Below, in pieces: positions 50,725 through 50,887 of a DNA stretch of 50,887 nucleotides (position 1 is its first letter; every line of letters starts with the position of its first letter). Origin of the DNA: Deltaproteobacteria bacterium (GTDB lineage Bacteria > Myxococcota_A > UBA796 > SXON01); the NCBI GenBank assembly GCA_947486185.1, contig CANKTH010000022.1:1-50887 (forward strand), in the 5' to 3' direction. The notes under the pieces are model-generated. The model saw only the letters and a list, made by a program, of their open reading frames with translations, did not search any database and had not been told where the DNA came from. A program made the translations under genes and the position numbers.

Positions 50725-50887
50725 GGTCCCGCGGGGCGTCACAACCAAACGTAATAGTAGAAACGGTCGGAGACTCCGGTGACTCTGAGGTTGACGGGTC
50801 AAGGGTTTGGGGTCGGTGGTCGTTTGGGGTCGCGGAGGACCCTTCCCAGGGTGAGGGTGCCGATCGTGGGCACACGTCTCCCCTGGA

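Overview
The window is high-GC, gene-dense DNA from a Gram-negative bacterium that looks like a member of the Myxococcota. Several features point there: a MYXO-CTERM-like C-terminal sorting tail, MopE-type Asp/Cys repeats (D-C-D-D), many lipoproteins, FG-GAP/CRTAC1 and IPT/TIG surface proteins, a Hanks-type Ser/Thr kinase, and DUF1501/DUF1592-type protein pairs. This assignment is inference; no rRNA, tRNA or species marker is present. No CRISPR array, tRNA or rRNA gene was recognised.

Layout. 1-1471: debris, namely a possible transposase tail, an orphan C-terminal coding fragment and a perfect stem-loop. 1472-5000: a small unknown gene, a secreted protein with two carboxypeptidase-regulatory-like domains, and two minus-strand lipoprotein genes, one of them cytochrome P460-like. 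Those two genes share a duplicated leader carrying a -24/-12 (sigma-54) promoter and an upstream inverted repeat. Short tandem repeats lie between them. 5247-9428: a translationally coupled plus-strand set of a MauG/di-heme peroxidase-like lipoprotein, a DAHL-type sensor kinase and an NtrC-type sigma-54 activator, which is a good candidate regulator of the two lipoprotein promoters. 9450-14511: a dipeptidase/amidohydrolase-like lipoprotein, a membrane-anchored esterase and an arylsulfotransferase-like lipoprotein.

14709-27622 is the centrepiece: twelve plus-strand genes, mostly overlapping by 1-11 bases. They encode a MotA-type stator, a MotB-type peptidoglycan-binding stator, a membrane-spanning protein whose cytoplasmic half resembles FliG, three lipoproteins, two barrel-like outer-membrane candidates, periplasmic proteins including a pair sharing a CxxC domain, and a closing single-pass protein with a TonB/AgmX-like C-terminus. 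No flagellar rod, hook, filament or export gene is present. It reads as an undescribed proton-driven trans-envelope machine, perhaps functionally comparable to Agl-Glt or Tol/Exb systems.

27645-31878 (minus): a coupled trio of a membrane protein, a Ser/Thr kinase and a MopE-like lipoprotein. 32070-37567: a CRTAC1-like lipoprotein, a parS-like site, a DUF4336 protein, a DUF1295-like membrane protein, an LVIVD-like lipoprotein and a pirin. 37663-43057: an IPT/TIG gene broken by two one-base deletions, an FG-GAP/MopE lipoprotein, an Hsp20 gene with a clear sigma-32-type promoter, a truncated DUF2809 gene and a steroid-5-alpha-reductase-like protein. 43077-49811 (minus): a c-type cytochrome lipoprotein, a Tyr-rich lipoprotein, a DUF1592-like protein, a DUF1501 protein and a beta-helix protein with a MYXO-CTERM tail, probably one operon. 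The window ends in a decayed Rpn/PDDEXK-like gene whose GEAR-encoding repeat has slipped frame.
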